From positions 15,452,293-15,516,292 of the forward strand of contig NC_056047.1 of assembly GCF_004379255.2 (NCBI RefSeq): a stretch of DNA of 64,000 nucleotides, given 5' to 3'. The stretch comes from Salvia splendens. Lineage: Eukaryota > Streptophyta > Magnoliopsida > Lamiales > Lamiaceae. Position numbers and translations under genes: made by a program. Positions 32,508-42,600 of the stretch are shown piece by piece; positions within the stretch are counted from its first letter, which is position 1, and the number at the start of each line of letters is the position of its first letter. Under the pieces are notes generated by a model. It worked only from the letters and a program-made list of their open reading frames with translations, was not told where the DNA came from and did no database searches.

Positions 32508-33280
32508 TGCTTCTTAGGGTTGGGGCACTCTTTCTTGTAGTGCCCTACCTCACCACAACTAAAACACTTTCTATTAGCCTTAGGATTCCTACTGTTAGAT
32601 CTAGACCTTCTCTTTCCTTTCTTCTTTCCTTGATCATTAGATTTATTGTTATCATTACCCCCTCTGGTCTGGGATCTACCCCTAACATGCAGGGCTTTAG
32701 ACTGAGCAGATTTAAAGGCATTATGTTCCTTAATTTCAATTTCCTTAGATTTTAAAGAACTGATGATTAGTTCCAGAGGAGCACTATCCCTACCATACTT
32801 TATAGCAGCTTTAACATCATTATAAGAGTCAGGGATAGCATTCATCAAAGCAATACTAGTATATTCATCAATAGTCTTGTCACCAGACCTTTTAATGTCC
32901 TGAACAAGTTTCTGGAAAATATCAATGTTATCATCAATGTCCTTAGAAAGATCAAGTTTGAATTTGAAAAGTTTTTCAAGTAAATACATTCTGGAGGACA
33001 TTGAGGTTTCAATATACAAAGTATCAAGTTTCTGCCATAGCTCAGAAGCAGATTCAATAGACCCAACTTTTCTAATCACAGAATCAGAAAGGTTTAAAAT
33101 AATGGTTGATCTGGCCAATTCATTCATTTCAGAAATTTTTTCAGCAGGTTCAGTGTCGGGAGTAGTTCCCTCCACAGCTTTGAAAACTTTTTGCTGAATT
33201 AAAATACATTTTATTTTCTGTTTCCAGATAGTAAAATCATTTTTCCCATTAAAGGGTACAATACCAACTGGTTGAGTCAT
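32508..33280 (-). pseudogene. Element C gag, interrupted by element D
   Basis: Starts at the ATG at 33280 (MTQPVGIVPFNGKNDF), a UBN2-type copia gag, and runs through a basic Arg/Ser/Lys linker to a CCHC knuckle (CFSCGEVGHYKKEC). Eight codons later it is cut by element D; the frame continues on the far side at 27068 (KKQ-K-HGNNNMDSI). The frame also reads upstream of this ATG into the leader, but the family start is MTQP-like. Apart from D this gag is open. Confidence 0.9.
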
Positions 33281-34003
33281 TTTTAAGAAAACTTTCACAC
33301 AGAAAACAGTACCAGCAATCCAGAAAGCACAGCAAACAACCTTACTGTCACAGAAGCTGGACTTAAGAACACAGGACTTAGAGAGACCACTTAAAACAGA
33401 TATACAGGTATTTCTCATGCAGAAAACACAGATGCAAAACCAGGCACACAACACACAGGCAAGTAGTACTCCAACACAGTTCCAAGTGGTTCCAGAAACC
33501 CCACAGAAAATGTCAAAACCGAGTTCCTCCCTATCTGTCACGTACACCCCGGCAAGAGGATTTCCCAGTTCGCAATCACCCAATGTATGGGGGCGCAGGG
33601 GGTCACTCAAGGCGGTTACCAGTGCAGGGTGGATAGGTAATTCACTCAAGACACAGATCTTGGGCTCTTAGAGATCAACTTAGAACACAAGACAGGAGAA
33701 GACACACACCAGACAGTAATCAACGGAAGCAAGTTAAGCAGGAATGCAACAAGAAGCAAAACAGAAACACAGAAGCACATAAGCCTAGAGCACGACCAGT
33801 GGTATCTACCAGAAACAACTGCCCAAACCTAGACTAGAAACCAGTAAAAGTTTTAAGGATTTCAGCCAATATACCAGAGCGGTTACCCTTCGTTAAGGTG
33901 TAACCGTCTTACCTCTGGGCCTATACCGGAGGCCGAGCTTTACTCTGACGAGCCCACCTCCTTAATTTTTAGCGACCCGGCGTGCCCAAGTAATCCCCCC
34001 GTG

Positions 34004-34015
34004 GCTCTGATACCA
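34004..34015 (-). promoter_or_regulatory. Element C primer binding site
   Basis: TGGTATCAGAGC on the minus strand, one base inside the 5' LTR; complementary to initiator Met-tRNA. Confidence 0.9.
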
Positions 34016-34016
34016 C

Positions 34017-34998
34017 TGTAGGGATCAGATTACTCGGGGTTCACTAATTACCGGGACCTCTTTGTATTGACAAAAGTCTGAGATGGCTAATCTCAGAAGG
34101 TACAAGCCAATTACAGATTCAAGTAATACAAAACAGGAACAATACAAAGAGAAGCAAGAATTAACAAAGACCCTAATCGATTTACAATATCTGAACCTCT
34201 CGTAAAAGCACCGGATTTATCGCTGCAGTTCACCTGCACACTCAAGTACACTGTTAGTATGACCAGAGAAACAGATCCAAAATGGATCTAAACTGTGTAC
34301 ACAAAAACAGAACACAAGGAACAGAGAAATGGCTCAGGTCGCAACCACGACTACACCAGGGCCAAGGACCTCCTCCGTCCTATCCAACAAGTCACAAGGG
34401 AGCACAGTGGAACCAATCTAAACCCCGAGCTAGGGTTACCCGACTGCTACGACTTACAGCCACCTAACACCACAGATCTAACTCAATCACAGCCACAAGG
34501 CCACAAGAACCCTCGAATCTCACGGATCTAAGAAACCAACCGATAAACCTCCCAGAAATCACACAGAGACAAGCTCCACCGCTTGAACTCACTCAAATCT
34601 CCAGATCAACACAGCGGTTGAGAGATAACACTCGATCCTCACCAAAAAGAAGAGATCGAAGCCATCGGAGAAGAAAATCGGCCAGAGCTTCGAGAGAGAG
34701 AGAGAGTTTCTAGAGAGAAGGCAGAGCGAAAGCTCAAGAAGAGAGAGAGAGAGAATCGTGATTAGAATGAGAGAGTGAGGAGTCAAAGAGTCGGATAAAG
34801 AATCACCAGAAACACACCCCCAAATCCAACGGTTCAGCGCCATAATCCGGGTGAAGGCGACACGTGGCAGCCATCGGGTACTCGCTCCATAAGTAATGGG
34901 CCAAGAAGAGTTAGACTCATTACACTTAGAACGGGCCATCAATTAAAACGGCCCAGCCGAATTAATTCCCAGCCCAAAAGGTGGTCCATAATTCCACA
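34017..34998 (-). repeat. Element C 5' LTR
   Basis: 982 bp, starting TGTGGAATTATGG and ending CCCTACA on the minus strand. It holds (GA)n tracts and is the fuller copy of the pair. Confidence 0.9.
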
Positions 34999-35176
34999 CC
35001 ATACATAAGGGCCGAGTCCACCCTATATAAGGGACTCGGCTGCTTTCATTGTAGACACAACAACACACAACAAAACACATAGAAACAATTCCAGTCTAAT
35101 ACAATGTAGTCCATAAAGCTTTCCTCATCTTTTACCTTCTGCATTTGTATTTTATTTTCCGCATTATATTTTAACA
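34999..35176 (+). repeat. Element B 5' LTR, right piece
   Basis: Resumes at CCATACATAAGG after element C and runs to TTTTAACA next to the primer site. It includes the LTR TATA region CTATATAAGG. The TSD copy left of C looks like CTA rather than CCATA, so a small change happened at that junction. Confidence 0.9.
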
Positions 35177-35188
35177 TGGTATCAGAGC
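35177..35188 (+). promoter_or_regulatory. Element B primer binding site
   Basis: TGGTATCAGAGC directly after the 5' LTR. The following sequence (CTAACGATCCGTAATTCGTT and beyond) matches element A. Confidence 0.95.
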
Positions 35189-35403
35189 ATCTAACGATCC
35201 GTAATTCGTTAGTTTGTTTGAAAACCAATTGTTAATATACCTATCCAAAAACAAACAAAAAAATTCACACAAACTAAATTTGATGCTTCGATTTATCTTA
35301 TTGTCATCCCCACAAACCAAGCCCCTCGACTACAAATCCGAGCAGCAATCCAAACCAACCCTAAACCTCCACATAATAGTGCTCCACTACGCGCAAGCAA
35401 AAT

Positions 35404-35805
35404 TGTAAAACCCCAGTTCAAATTTCCGCAGCTAAGCTACTTGTTTCTGATCTCTCTCTCTCGATCCGTTGTCTATATCCAAAAATGGGTCATATGCTTG
35501 GTTGTATTCAAGTAGATCAGTCTACCGTTGCTGTGAATGAGCAATTTGGCAGGTTTGAAGAGGTGCTACAGCCTGGCTGCCATTGCCTGCCACGGTCTTT
35601 TGGCTACCAAGCGACAAAATTATCCAACAGCGGAGTCTTAATCGGGGCCGCTGACGTCGAGGTCAACGCACGGCGGCGAAAGCTTCTACCTTGGATGGCG
35701 AAGCAGCCACTGAACGGCGACGACCGCAGCCTCCGCGAGGGATGGCGTCGCTGCCCGATGCAGCGACCAAGATCGACGGTACCGATTCAAACGGGGAAGG
35801 TGTGA
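35404..35805 (+). pseudogene. Captured HIR gene 5' segment (prohibitin-domain defence protein)
   Basis: A frame starting at the ATG at 35485 encodes [20 protein letters not shown] and then [22 protein letters not shown]. This is the N-terminus of plant hypersensitive-induced reaction (HIR) proteins, which start MG-x-x-LGC (myristoylation and acylation signal) and lead into the SPFH/prohibitin domain. Upstream, 35404-35484 looks like that gene's leader, with a (CT)n tract. After GYQ the frame turns into unrelated sequence and stops at 35805, a chimeric 106-codon frame. It sits in sense orientation in retroelement B, so the element's transcript could carry it. It is truncated and is not a functional HIR gene. 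Confidence 0.75.
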
Positions 35806-36426
35806 CCCCGACGCGGAAGCATTACGACCATCGCTGAGGAGACGGCAGCGGCGCATGGACGCCGAGCAGCAGACCGGTGGCTAGTCGCGCCGGCCGAAGG
35901 CGTGGCAGCTCCACCGACGGCGGCAGTAGAGGACAGGTGGAGCGACTGCTGAACGCACTGGAAGTCGAGCCTGCTTCGTTCCAGCGGAAGTCAGGGGCAA
36001 GCTTCAATCTGGATGGCCGGAGACGGCGTCGAGTTGCCGTGAAGAAACGGGAGGCGGTGCTGGTTCTCTTCTTGAATTAGGGTTTATTCTTGAATTAGGG
36101 TTTATTTTGAAGTCAAGGGCAAGCTTCAATCTCTTCTTAAATTCCTACTTAGCGTAATGTAAAGAGAGGTTTACAATAAATCCCTCAAGTCTTGTTAAAT
36201 TACAGCCAATACCCCATTCATTTTTTAATTCCAGTAGATAGCCCCCAACTTCTACTATATTTCCCCACGACCCCAGCCCCAGCCAAAGTAATCATACACA
36301 AAGCCCCCAGCAACTTTCGAAAAATATCAGGGCAGTCCCGAAACCCATTCCGAAACTTAAGAATTTTGCAAAGATTATGTTATATGCTCATGCAATTGAG
36401 AAAGAACGAAAGGGGTTGATTGGCCC

Positions 36427-36702
36427 GTGGTGGGGAGCGCAGATCAGGAGGTGACAGTAACCCTAGATCCTGAGATAAAATCTGTATTCAAGGAATGTCC
36501 GGCCGAGGGGGAGAGGATGAAATCCGACCGAACAATTCCTCTCCAAACCTATGTTGGCCGAGTAGGCCAAAGACGACAGCCGATGAGAGGACGAGAAGGC
36601 TGCAGAAGAAGTCTGTCTCACCAATGGAGCATTGAGAATGTGACAAAAATGATCAATGGAGGAATGACCCAAGAGCAAATAGTTAAAGAATTATCCGGTT
36701 GA
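36427..36702 (+). other. 91-codon ORF in element B, unknown
   Basis: Contains CPAEGER from a CCGGCCGAGGGGGAG repeat and ends IVKELSG just before a second such motif (36692-36710). It has no recognised domain. It could be a decayed captured fragment; coding is unproven. Confidence 0.3.
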
Positions 36703-36855
36703 GGGGGAGAGGTCAGCCCCAGCCGGATAATTCATCGAGGTGACTATGCCCGGCAAAGAAGAAGCAACAGAGAGAGAAAGAAGTAGCTGACTGATCTACA
36801 GGAGAAGAAAACAACAAGTAGCTGTGAAAGGAGGCGCGGTGCATGATCATCACAT

Positions 36856-37070
36856 GAGTCAAAACTGTCAGAATTAGCTCCTTTACAAGAGTCAAAACTG
36901 TCAGAACTAGCTCCTCGATAAGAGTCAAAACTGTCAGAATTAGCTCCTCGACAAGAGTCAAAACTGTCAGAACTAGCTCCTCGACAAGAGTCAAAACTGT
37001 CAGCCTTAGCTCCTCGACAAGAGTCAAAACTGTCAGAATTAGCTCATCGACAAGAGTCAAAACTGTCAGA
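36856..37070. repeat. 33-bp tandem array in element B, about 6.5 copies
   Basis: Units start at 36856, 36889, 36922, 36955, 36988, 37021 and 37054, each beginning GAGTCAAAACTGTCAG and ending in a TCCTCGACAA-type word. They grade into the GGCTCCTAAGACACGAGC words also found in element A. There are no spacers, so it is not a CRISPR array. Confidence 0.95.
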
Positions 37071-37364
37071 AAAATTGAAGAAGGCTCCTCGACACGAATA
37101 AAAACTGTCAGATTGGCTCCTAAGACACGAGCAAAAACTGTCGAAATTGGCTCCTAAGACACGAGTTAAAACTGTCAACCAAAATTGAAGAACTCCTTGA
37201 TATGAGTTTAAACTATCAATGATGAATTGAAGAAGCTCTATGATACAAGCATAAACTATCAATGGAAAATTGAAGGACTCCTAAATATGAGTATAAACTA
37301 TTTATCAAATTGGATATCGTGCAAGTTGAATATCGAAAAGTTCGATACTCAACTTGAGGGGGAG

Positions 37365-37700
37365 TGTTGAAGATCAGCAATTCAAGCAATCATGGGCAAT
37401 CAATCAAGCAACAATAAAGGAGATTGACAGAGCAAGAATTAAGGAAGATTGACACAGAGAATCAAGGGAATTGATAGCAATTATCATAAATGTAATAGAG
37501 GGAAATATGGCCTTAATTGTATTACCATACATAGGGGCCGAGTCCACCCTATATAAGGGACTCGGCTGCTTTCATTGTAGACACAACAACATACAACAAA
37601 ACACATAGAAACAATTCCAGTCTAATACAATGTAGTTCATAAAGCTTTTTCCGTCTTTTACCTTCTGCATTTGTATTATTTTCCGCATTATATTTTAACA
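37365..37700 (+). repeat. Element B 3' LTR
   Basis: A 336-bp uninterrupted LTR, TGTTGAAG...TTTTAACA, with TATATAAG at 37550-37557. It differs from the reassembled 5' LTR at roughly 3 percent of sites. Confidence 0.9.
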
Positions 37701-37705
37701 CAGTG

Positions 37706-38636
37706 GGCTATAATATTTTTTTATAAGCTACTAAGTACTCATTTTTTCAACATTTCTTGAATTTAAACACTAATTACAAGTTGTCATTTACGTTAGTTGT
37801 TACCAGCAAATTGTTAAAAATAAAATAAGAGAACTCGTTTCAAAAGATTAATATATTAGGAAAGAGAGTTTGTTTAGTCTATAAAGTCTAAAATTAGTTG
37901 CTTTCATGACTGCTTTGAGACATTCAGTCCGTAACATCGGTCCCTCTAGGGTCAACGTCCTCGTTGGTCACGACTGATTCTTTGTCAAAACACAATTCTG
38001 AATTCCCGTTGGTCACGACGGGTTCATTCCGGCCATTACTCTAAGTCGACTCTCAAACGTACACATTAGTCGAGGTTGCTTTTCGCAGGCCAACACTACA
38101 AATTGAACTTGAAAACCCATTCCAAAAAAAGATCTGTTAAGATAGTGATTATTTAATCTATAAATTACTGTACACTAGTTGCTCTCATAACTATATGAGA
38201 TATTGAGCTGTACCTGTGTACCATAAACAAATATGTTGAATTCATTCAATTTGTATTAATCAATTGATCCAATGACAACTTCATTTTTTAGTTGAAGTAT
38301 CTAGCTATTTGCGAAATACTACTATGCTATAAGTCTATAAGACTATTAACAGTTTAACACTGCTATTTTTTTGCGAGTCATGTTCTGTTTTATATTTATA
38401 AATAGGCATGTATATGTGAGTGTATTGTCAACAAACATTGCATAGTTTTGATTGATATACATTTTATATTAGTTGTTCAACATTTTTGGTTGGGGAGATA
38501 TATGATATCAGCACACAACAAGTGGAGTATAATTCATTAATTTGTACATTGAAAATTCATTATTTAATTACCGTAGTTGGGCTACTTTACATCTACTTTT
38601 GTGGCCAGGACTTAGATTATCACTCGATAATAAATA
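37706..38636. other. Intergenic, no gene
   Basis: AT-rich. A short region near 37920-38090 is less AT-rich and repeats the word GTTGGTCACGAC twice, perhaps an old transposon scrap. No coding signal. Confidence 0.45.
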
Positions 38637-38934
38637 TTCCCTATCTATTCCATTTAAGATATCTATTCCATTTAAGATGTTCACATTTTAAAATAATATA
38701 AAATTTATAAATTTTAGGTAAAATTGTTAGGTGAATTAAATAAGTAAAGAGGAAAAAAAATTCTCTCTATTCCACTTAAGAGGTTAACATTGTTAAATGA
38801 TATATAATTTTAAGTAAAATTGTTAGATGAAATAAGTAGAGAGAGAAAAATAATTAAAATATTTTAAATATAAAAAATGGACATTTAAGTAAGAAAAACT
38901 ATAAAGGAAGACATCTTAAATGGGATGAAAGGAA
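38637..38934. mobile_element. Stowaway-like MITE
   Basis: 298 bp flanked by TA. The left end TTCCCTATCTATTCCATTTA pairs with the right end (minus strand) TTCCTTTCATCCCATTTAAG, and ATTTAAGAT-type words continue inward. No ORF. Confidence 0.65.
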
Positions 38935-39952
38935 TAACTCAGGTTGTAAATTTATGATTAAAATATGTTGTACTTTTTATAGATTTTTGTAGAACAAGGG
39001 ATACAACTGTACCCAAAAATTTTCTTTTTTATTATATATTGTCATGATCTAGCTTAGAATGTTAAACTGGTCTAGTGGTAGAGTTCCTTCCAATGTGTTT
39101 AGAGACCCAAGTCGACTTCCAGCCACGGCACTTTCAATTTTTTAGTTAGTTGTATTTTGTTTTGTCGCCATTCTATTTTGTAGTATGACTTTCTCAATTA
39201 TTTACTTTTAAAGTAATTTATTTATTATGTAGGAGTAATTATTATATTCAAATATATACATATAAAATATTTATAAGTAGGAAAATGACTGAAAGATAAT
39301 TGATCGAATTTTATAGCTATAAATCAATGTAAAATGTCGGACCCCTGAATCAGAAATCCTGGATACGTCACTGGTTTCTTGTTTCATCATTTATACAAAA
39401 AAATAGCTTATTTATTTCTTTTATATTATGATGAGATAGGCTATTTTTTAAATAACAATTACACGAACACGATAATATTCAACTATATGTTTGTTAGAAT
39501 CACTATATATTTGTATATGCTATACATATTAATTTAAATAAAAATATTCGTGGTCCTAACTACCTAGCTAGTTCACACTACTATCTGTTTTATATTGTCA
39601 ATCAATAAGAAATGTATCAACCATTCCATTAAATAGTATCTCGTACTGTTATTAACATAAATTTTCAAGACCGTCTTACTGTGGACCCGAATCAGAATTA
39701 TTTAGCCTCTTACATTATGGCATTACCACTAGATATCTCATAATTTTTTATTTTGGAATATCCACTACTAAATTTTTATTTCATTTTATTATTTCAGTAT
39801 ATAAATTTACAGTTGACTAACTCATTTTAATCATATTTTATTATAAATTTAATATTATATAAAAAAAAGTAAGTAGTAAGATATATACTTCATTAATTTT
39901 TTTCACCTAAGTTCCATTATAATCATAAAATATGTACCAGATTGTTGCAAAG
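38935..39952. other. Intergenic, no gene
   Basis: AT-rich sequence between the MITE and copia E, holding the SINE-like stretch listed separately and nothing else I can support. Confidence 0.45.
39062..39190 (+). mobile_element. tRNA-derived SINE-like sequence
   Basis: An A-box-like TGGTCTAGTGG at about 39069 and a degraded B-box-like AGTCGACTTCC near 39110 are spaced as in tRNA-derived SINEs, followed by a T-rich tail. It cannot fold as a functional tRNA (arms are mismatched). Family not assigned. Confidence 0.35.
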
Positions 39953-40159
39953 AAATCACGCAATTAAGGTGATTGATTTCAAATTGACATACCTTAACTA
40001 GAATAGAATCACACAATTAAGGTGATTGATATCGTATACCATATGTAGCATTAGTCTTGTCTATATGTAGCATTAGTCTTGTCTATAAAGGTTGTAACCC
40101 TAACACATATTCAAGTAAGCAATAAAATTACCCTCTTCCGATCCTTAATTGTTTCTTCA
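39953..40159 (+). repeat. Element E 5' LTR
   Basis: 207 bp, TGTTGCAAAG...TTTCTTCA. The word TGTAGCATTAGTCTTGTCTA is tandemly duplicated here but single in the 3' LTR. Confidence 0.9.
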
Positions 40160-40171
40160 TGGTATCAGAGC
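40160..40171 (+). promoter_or_regulatory. Element E primer binding site
   Basis: TGGTATCAGAGC immediately after the 5' LTR. Confidence 0.95.
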
Positions 40172-40263
40172 AGAGAGATCCAAGGCTCAGAGAAATCTCA
40201 TCTTAGCCGTGTAATACCTTTCTCGGCCTTCACCTAAAACCAAAACAGAACCCTCATCGAAAA

Positions 40264-41270
40264 ATGTCAGACACAGACGAAGAAAAACCAACAACCGAAT
40301 CCTCAAAATTGAGGACGAGCAAGAACGTTACCGTGGCGTTCAAATTAAACGGGAAGAATTACCCGCTATGGTCGTGCTTCATGAAAGTCGCGATAGGAAG
40401 CAGGAGGGGATATACACATATCCAAGATAAACCGCCGGAACCCGGCAGTAAAGGATATCGGGAGTGGGAAGAGACCGATCTGGTGGTCTTTTCGTGGATC
40501 ATCGACAATATCGAACATGATATTATCTCCGACTTCGCTCACCATCAAACCTCCAAGGCGTTGTGGGATAATCTCGCGATTACGTTCGAAGGAAAAGCAG
40601 ATCCGTATCAAATATATGACCTGGAAGACAAAATAATGTACATGAGACAGGGAAATCTCGATCTCGAAACATATTACCGTCGTCTCCACGGATTGTGGAT
40701 TAATATTGATCGAACTCAGAAGCAACCAGTCACGTGCTGTGACAAAGGGGTCGGGCAATATCGACAACACGCAAGTGAGAAACGACTCATCAAATTTCTC
40801 ACATGCCTAAATCAGGAGTATGACCACATCCGACGGGAGATCCTCAAGGAGCAGCCTTACCCCTCAGTCGAAGAAGCCTACGGATGGGTGAAGAAGGAGG
40901 CGGCTCGACAGAAGATCATGCCACCGGCATCCACTCCACCCACCGGAGACTCCTCTGGCGTGGGAAGTGCCGATGCATCATCGGGGGAGATAGGCTACGG
41001 TTTTGAAGCACAGAGGGACCGGCCAAACACTCGGGGAAGCCAGCCACGACCTCCACCACTGGAAACACATACCAAACCGCCGGAATCGGAGGGAGACAGG
41101 ACAAAAGTAAGCTATGGTGCTCCCACTGCGGGAAGAACAAGCATACAAGAGAGACGTGCTTTCTCCGGGTAGGATACCCAGAATGGTGGGACGAAAAACA
41201 GAAGGCACGAGCCCAAGGGAAGCTCGCTGCGGTCGGAATCGCGGAGAGCAACCCGCGACAAAACCCATAG
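40264..41270 (+). pseudogene. Element E gag
   Basis: Starts MSDTDEEKP and has the copia gag motif LNGKNYPLWSCFMKVAI. The frame shifts near 41107: the CCHC knuckle (CSHCGKNKHTRETCF, then GYPEWWDEK) is in another frame, which stops near 41270. A Gly/Ser-rich segment before protease lies in yet another frame at 41394. Confidence 0.88.
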
Positions 41271-41393
41271 AACCAGAACAGAGAAGGAGCAATTGGAGGA
41301 GGGAATCAGGCTAATAATCCTCCCCAACCAGAAATCGGCGATGGTAGTGGTAGTGGTAGCGGCGGAGGAGGGGGCATCCGGATCGGGAATTTC

Positions 41394-42122
41394 GTGGAAC
41401 GGAACGGAGTGGCGACGGAAGGTCAGCCGTGGAACAACGGCGCAATATCAGGAGGTAAAGGGTTTGATCTTCGATCAAACCCTAATAATCACTTGATTTT
41501 GCAATTTCATCCCTCACAATTCCTAAAATATCAAAATGTACCCCATGCCATTAAAAAGGGAACCCCAGACTCCTCATATTATAATAAGCCGCCCATACAT
41601 GTTAGAAATTGCAATTTGACCCCAAAAGTTGACCCAATTGATACACAAAACCGTTTTGCACCTCTGATAAATATTTCTGCTGCATTAAACGTGCAAAATA
41701 GTGATAGAATTGATAAAAGGGGGTGGATTTTTTATTGTGGAGCCACATATACCATGACTCCCGAAAGGACAGACTTTATTGATTTTAGTGAAGTCACTAA
41801 GACTTATATTAGAACTGCAAATGGAGAATTAATTAAAGTAGCAGGGGCGGGAACCATAGAAATTTCTCCAAGTCTTCGATTATCGAACTGCCTATTTGTG
41901 CCAAGCTTGTCTCAAAGATTGATGTCAGTAAGCCATGTCACACGAGAACTAAATTGCACTCTCCTGATGTACCCAAATTGTTGTGTTTTACAGGATATTC
42001 GGACGAGGAAGATCGTTGGGCTTGGCACTGAGAACCAGGGACTCTACTACGTGGATGGGGTAGCTCAACATGGCAGTGCAATGCTAGCTCACGGATCTAC
42101 GAGAGAAGAGGCTTGGCTATGA
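41394..42122 (+). pseudogene. Element E protease region, catalytic Asp lost
   Basis: The protease motif reads WIFYCGATYTMT where element D has WIFDCGATDTIT: the catalytic Asp is Tyr, and a second Asp is also Tyr. A TGA then replaces the Trp codon of LWH (AWL-stop-HRRLGHPSYGYF). Confidence 0.88.
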
Positions 42123-42600
42123 CACAGAAGACTAGGGCATCCTTCCTATGGTTACTTTCAGCTTTTGTTACCAAACTTCAAAATTCCTAAAGATTTTTCT
42201 TGTGAGACATGTGTTTTGGCCAAGAGCCACAGACAATCTTTTAAACCTTCCAATACCCGTGTGAAATTTATGTTTGAACTTGTGCATGCTGATGTGTGGG
42301 GTCCTGCGCCAGTTATTGGGGGAAAGGGATTTCGATATTTCGTTACTTTCATTGATGACTGCACTAGGATGACTTGGGTTTATTTTTTGAAACACAAATC
42401 TGAAGTGGTCGACAAATTTGTTCTTTTCTTCCATATGGGAGGGAATTTGTCAATAGTGATATGTCTGAGTTTTTTAGGAAGAAGGGTCTACTTCACCAAA
42501 CCTCGTGTGCCTACACACCCGAACAAAATGGGGTCGCTGAGAGAAAGAATAGAACAATTCTAGAAGTAACCCGAGCTATTATGATTGACTCTAAGGTCCC
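42123..42600 (+). pseudogene. Element E integrase with an internal deletion
   Basis: The zinc region CETCVLAKSH and first Asp (HADVWGPAPVIG) are intact. Near 42438 the sequence jumps from FFHM to a GGEFVN-type stretch out of frame, so the segment that held the second catalytic Asp (S-D-N-G in element D) is missing. The Glu segment (PEQNGVAERKNR) follows in the next frame. Confidence 0.88.

Larger units (their letters stand above)
22746..34998 (-). mobile_element. Ty1/copia retrotransposon C, minus orientation, nested in B
   Basis: A 12.25-kb span including element D, about 6.8 kb without it. The 5' LTR is 34017-34998 and the 3' LTR 22746-23489. The primer site TGGTATCAGAGC (minus) is at 34015-34004. 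Order on the minus strand: gag with a zinc knuckle, protease, integrase, reverse transcriptase, RNase H, as in copia. Several frameshifts and one stop mean it is no longer autonomous. Its internal proteins are clearly different from those of D and E. Confidence 0.95.
22590..37700 (+). mobile_element. Non-autonomous LTR retroelement B, host of the nest
   Basis: Flanked by CAGTG (22585-22589 and 37701-37705). The 5' LTR is in two pieces (22590-22745 and 34999-35176) because element C inserted into it; the 3' LTR is 37365-37700. Without C, B is about 2.85 kb. It has a tRNA-iMet primer site and a purine tract TTGAGGGGGAG before the 3' LTR, but no gag or pol. The interior carries the N-terminal coding segment of a HIR gene in sense, GC-rich sequence of unknown source, two CCGG(C/T)(C/T)GAGGGGGAG-type motifs and a 33-bp tandem array. 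It shares leader and arrays with element A. Confidence 0.95.

Noticed and set aside
36713..37060. Minus-strand frame encoding a repeated LVEELILTVLT peptide
   Set aside because: It is the translation of the 33-bp tandem array, whose period is a multiple of three; open by construction, with no promoter or family match.
36856..37070. Regular 33-bp repeats resembling a CRISPR array
   Set aside because: Units are head to tail without spacers, and this is plant nuclear DNA.
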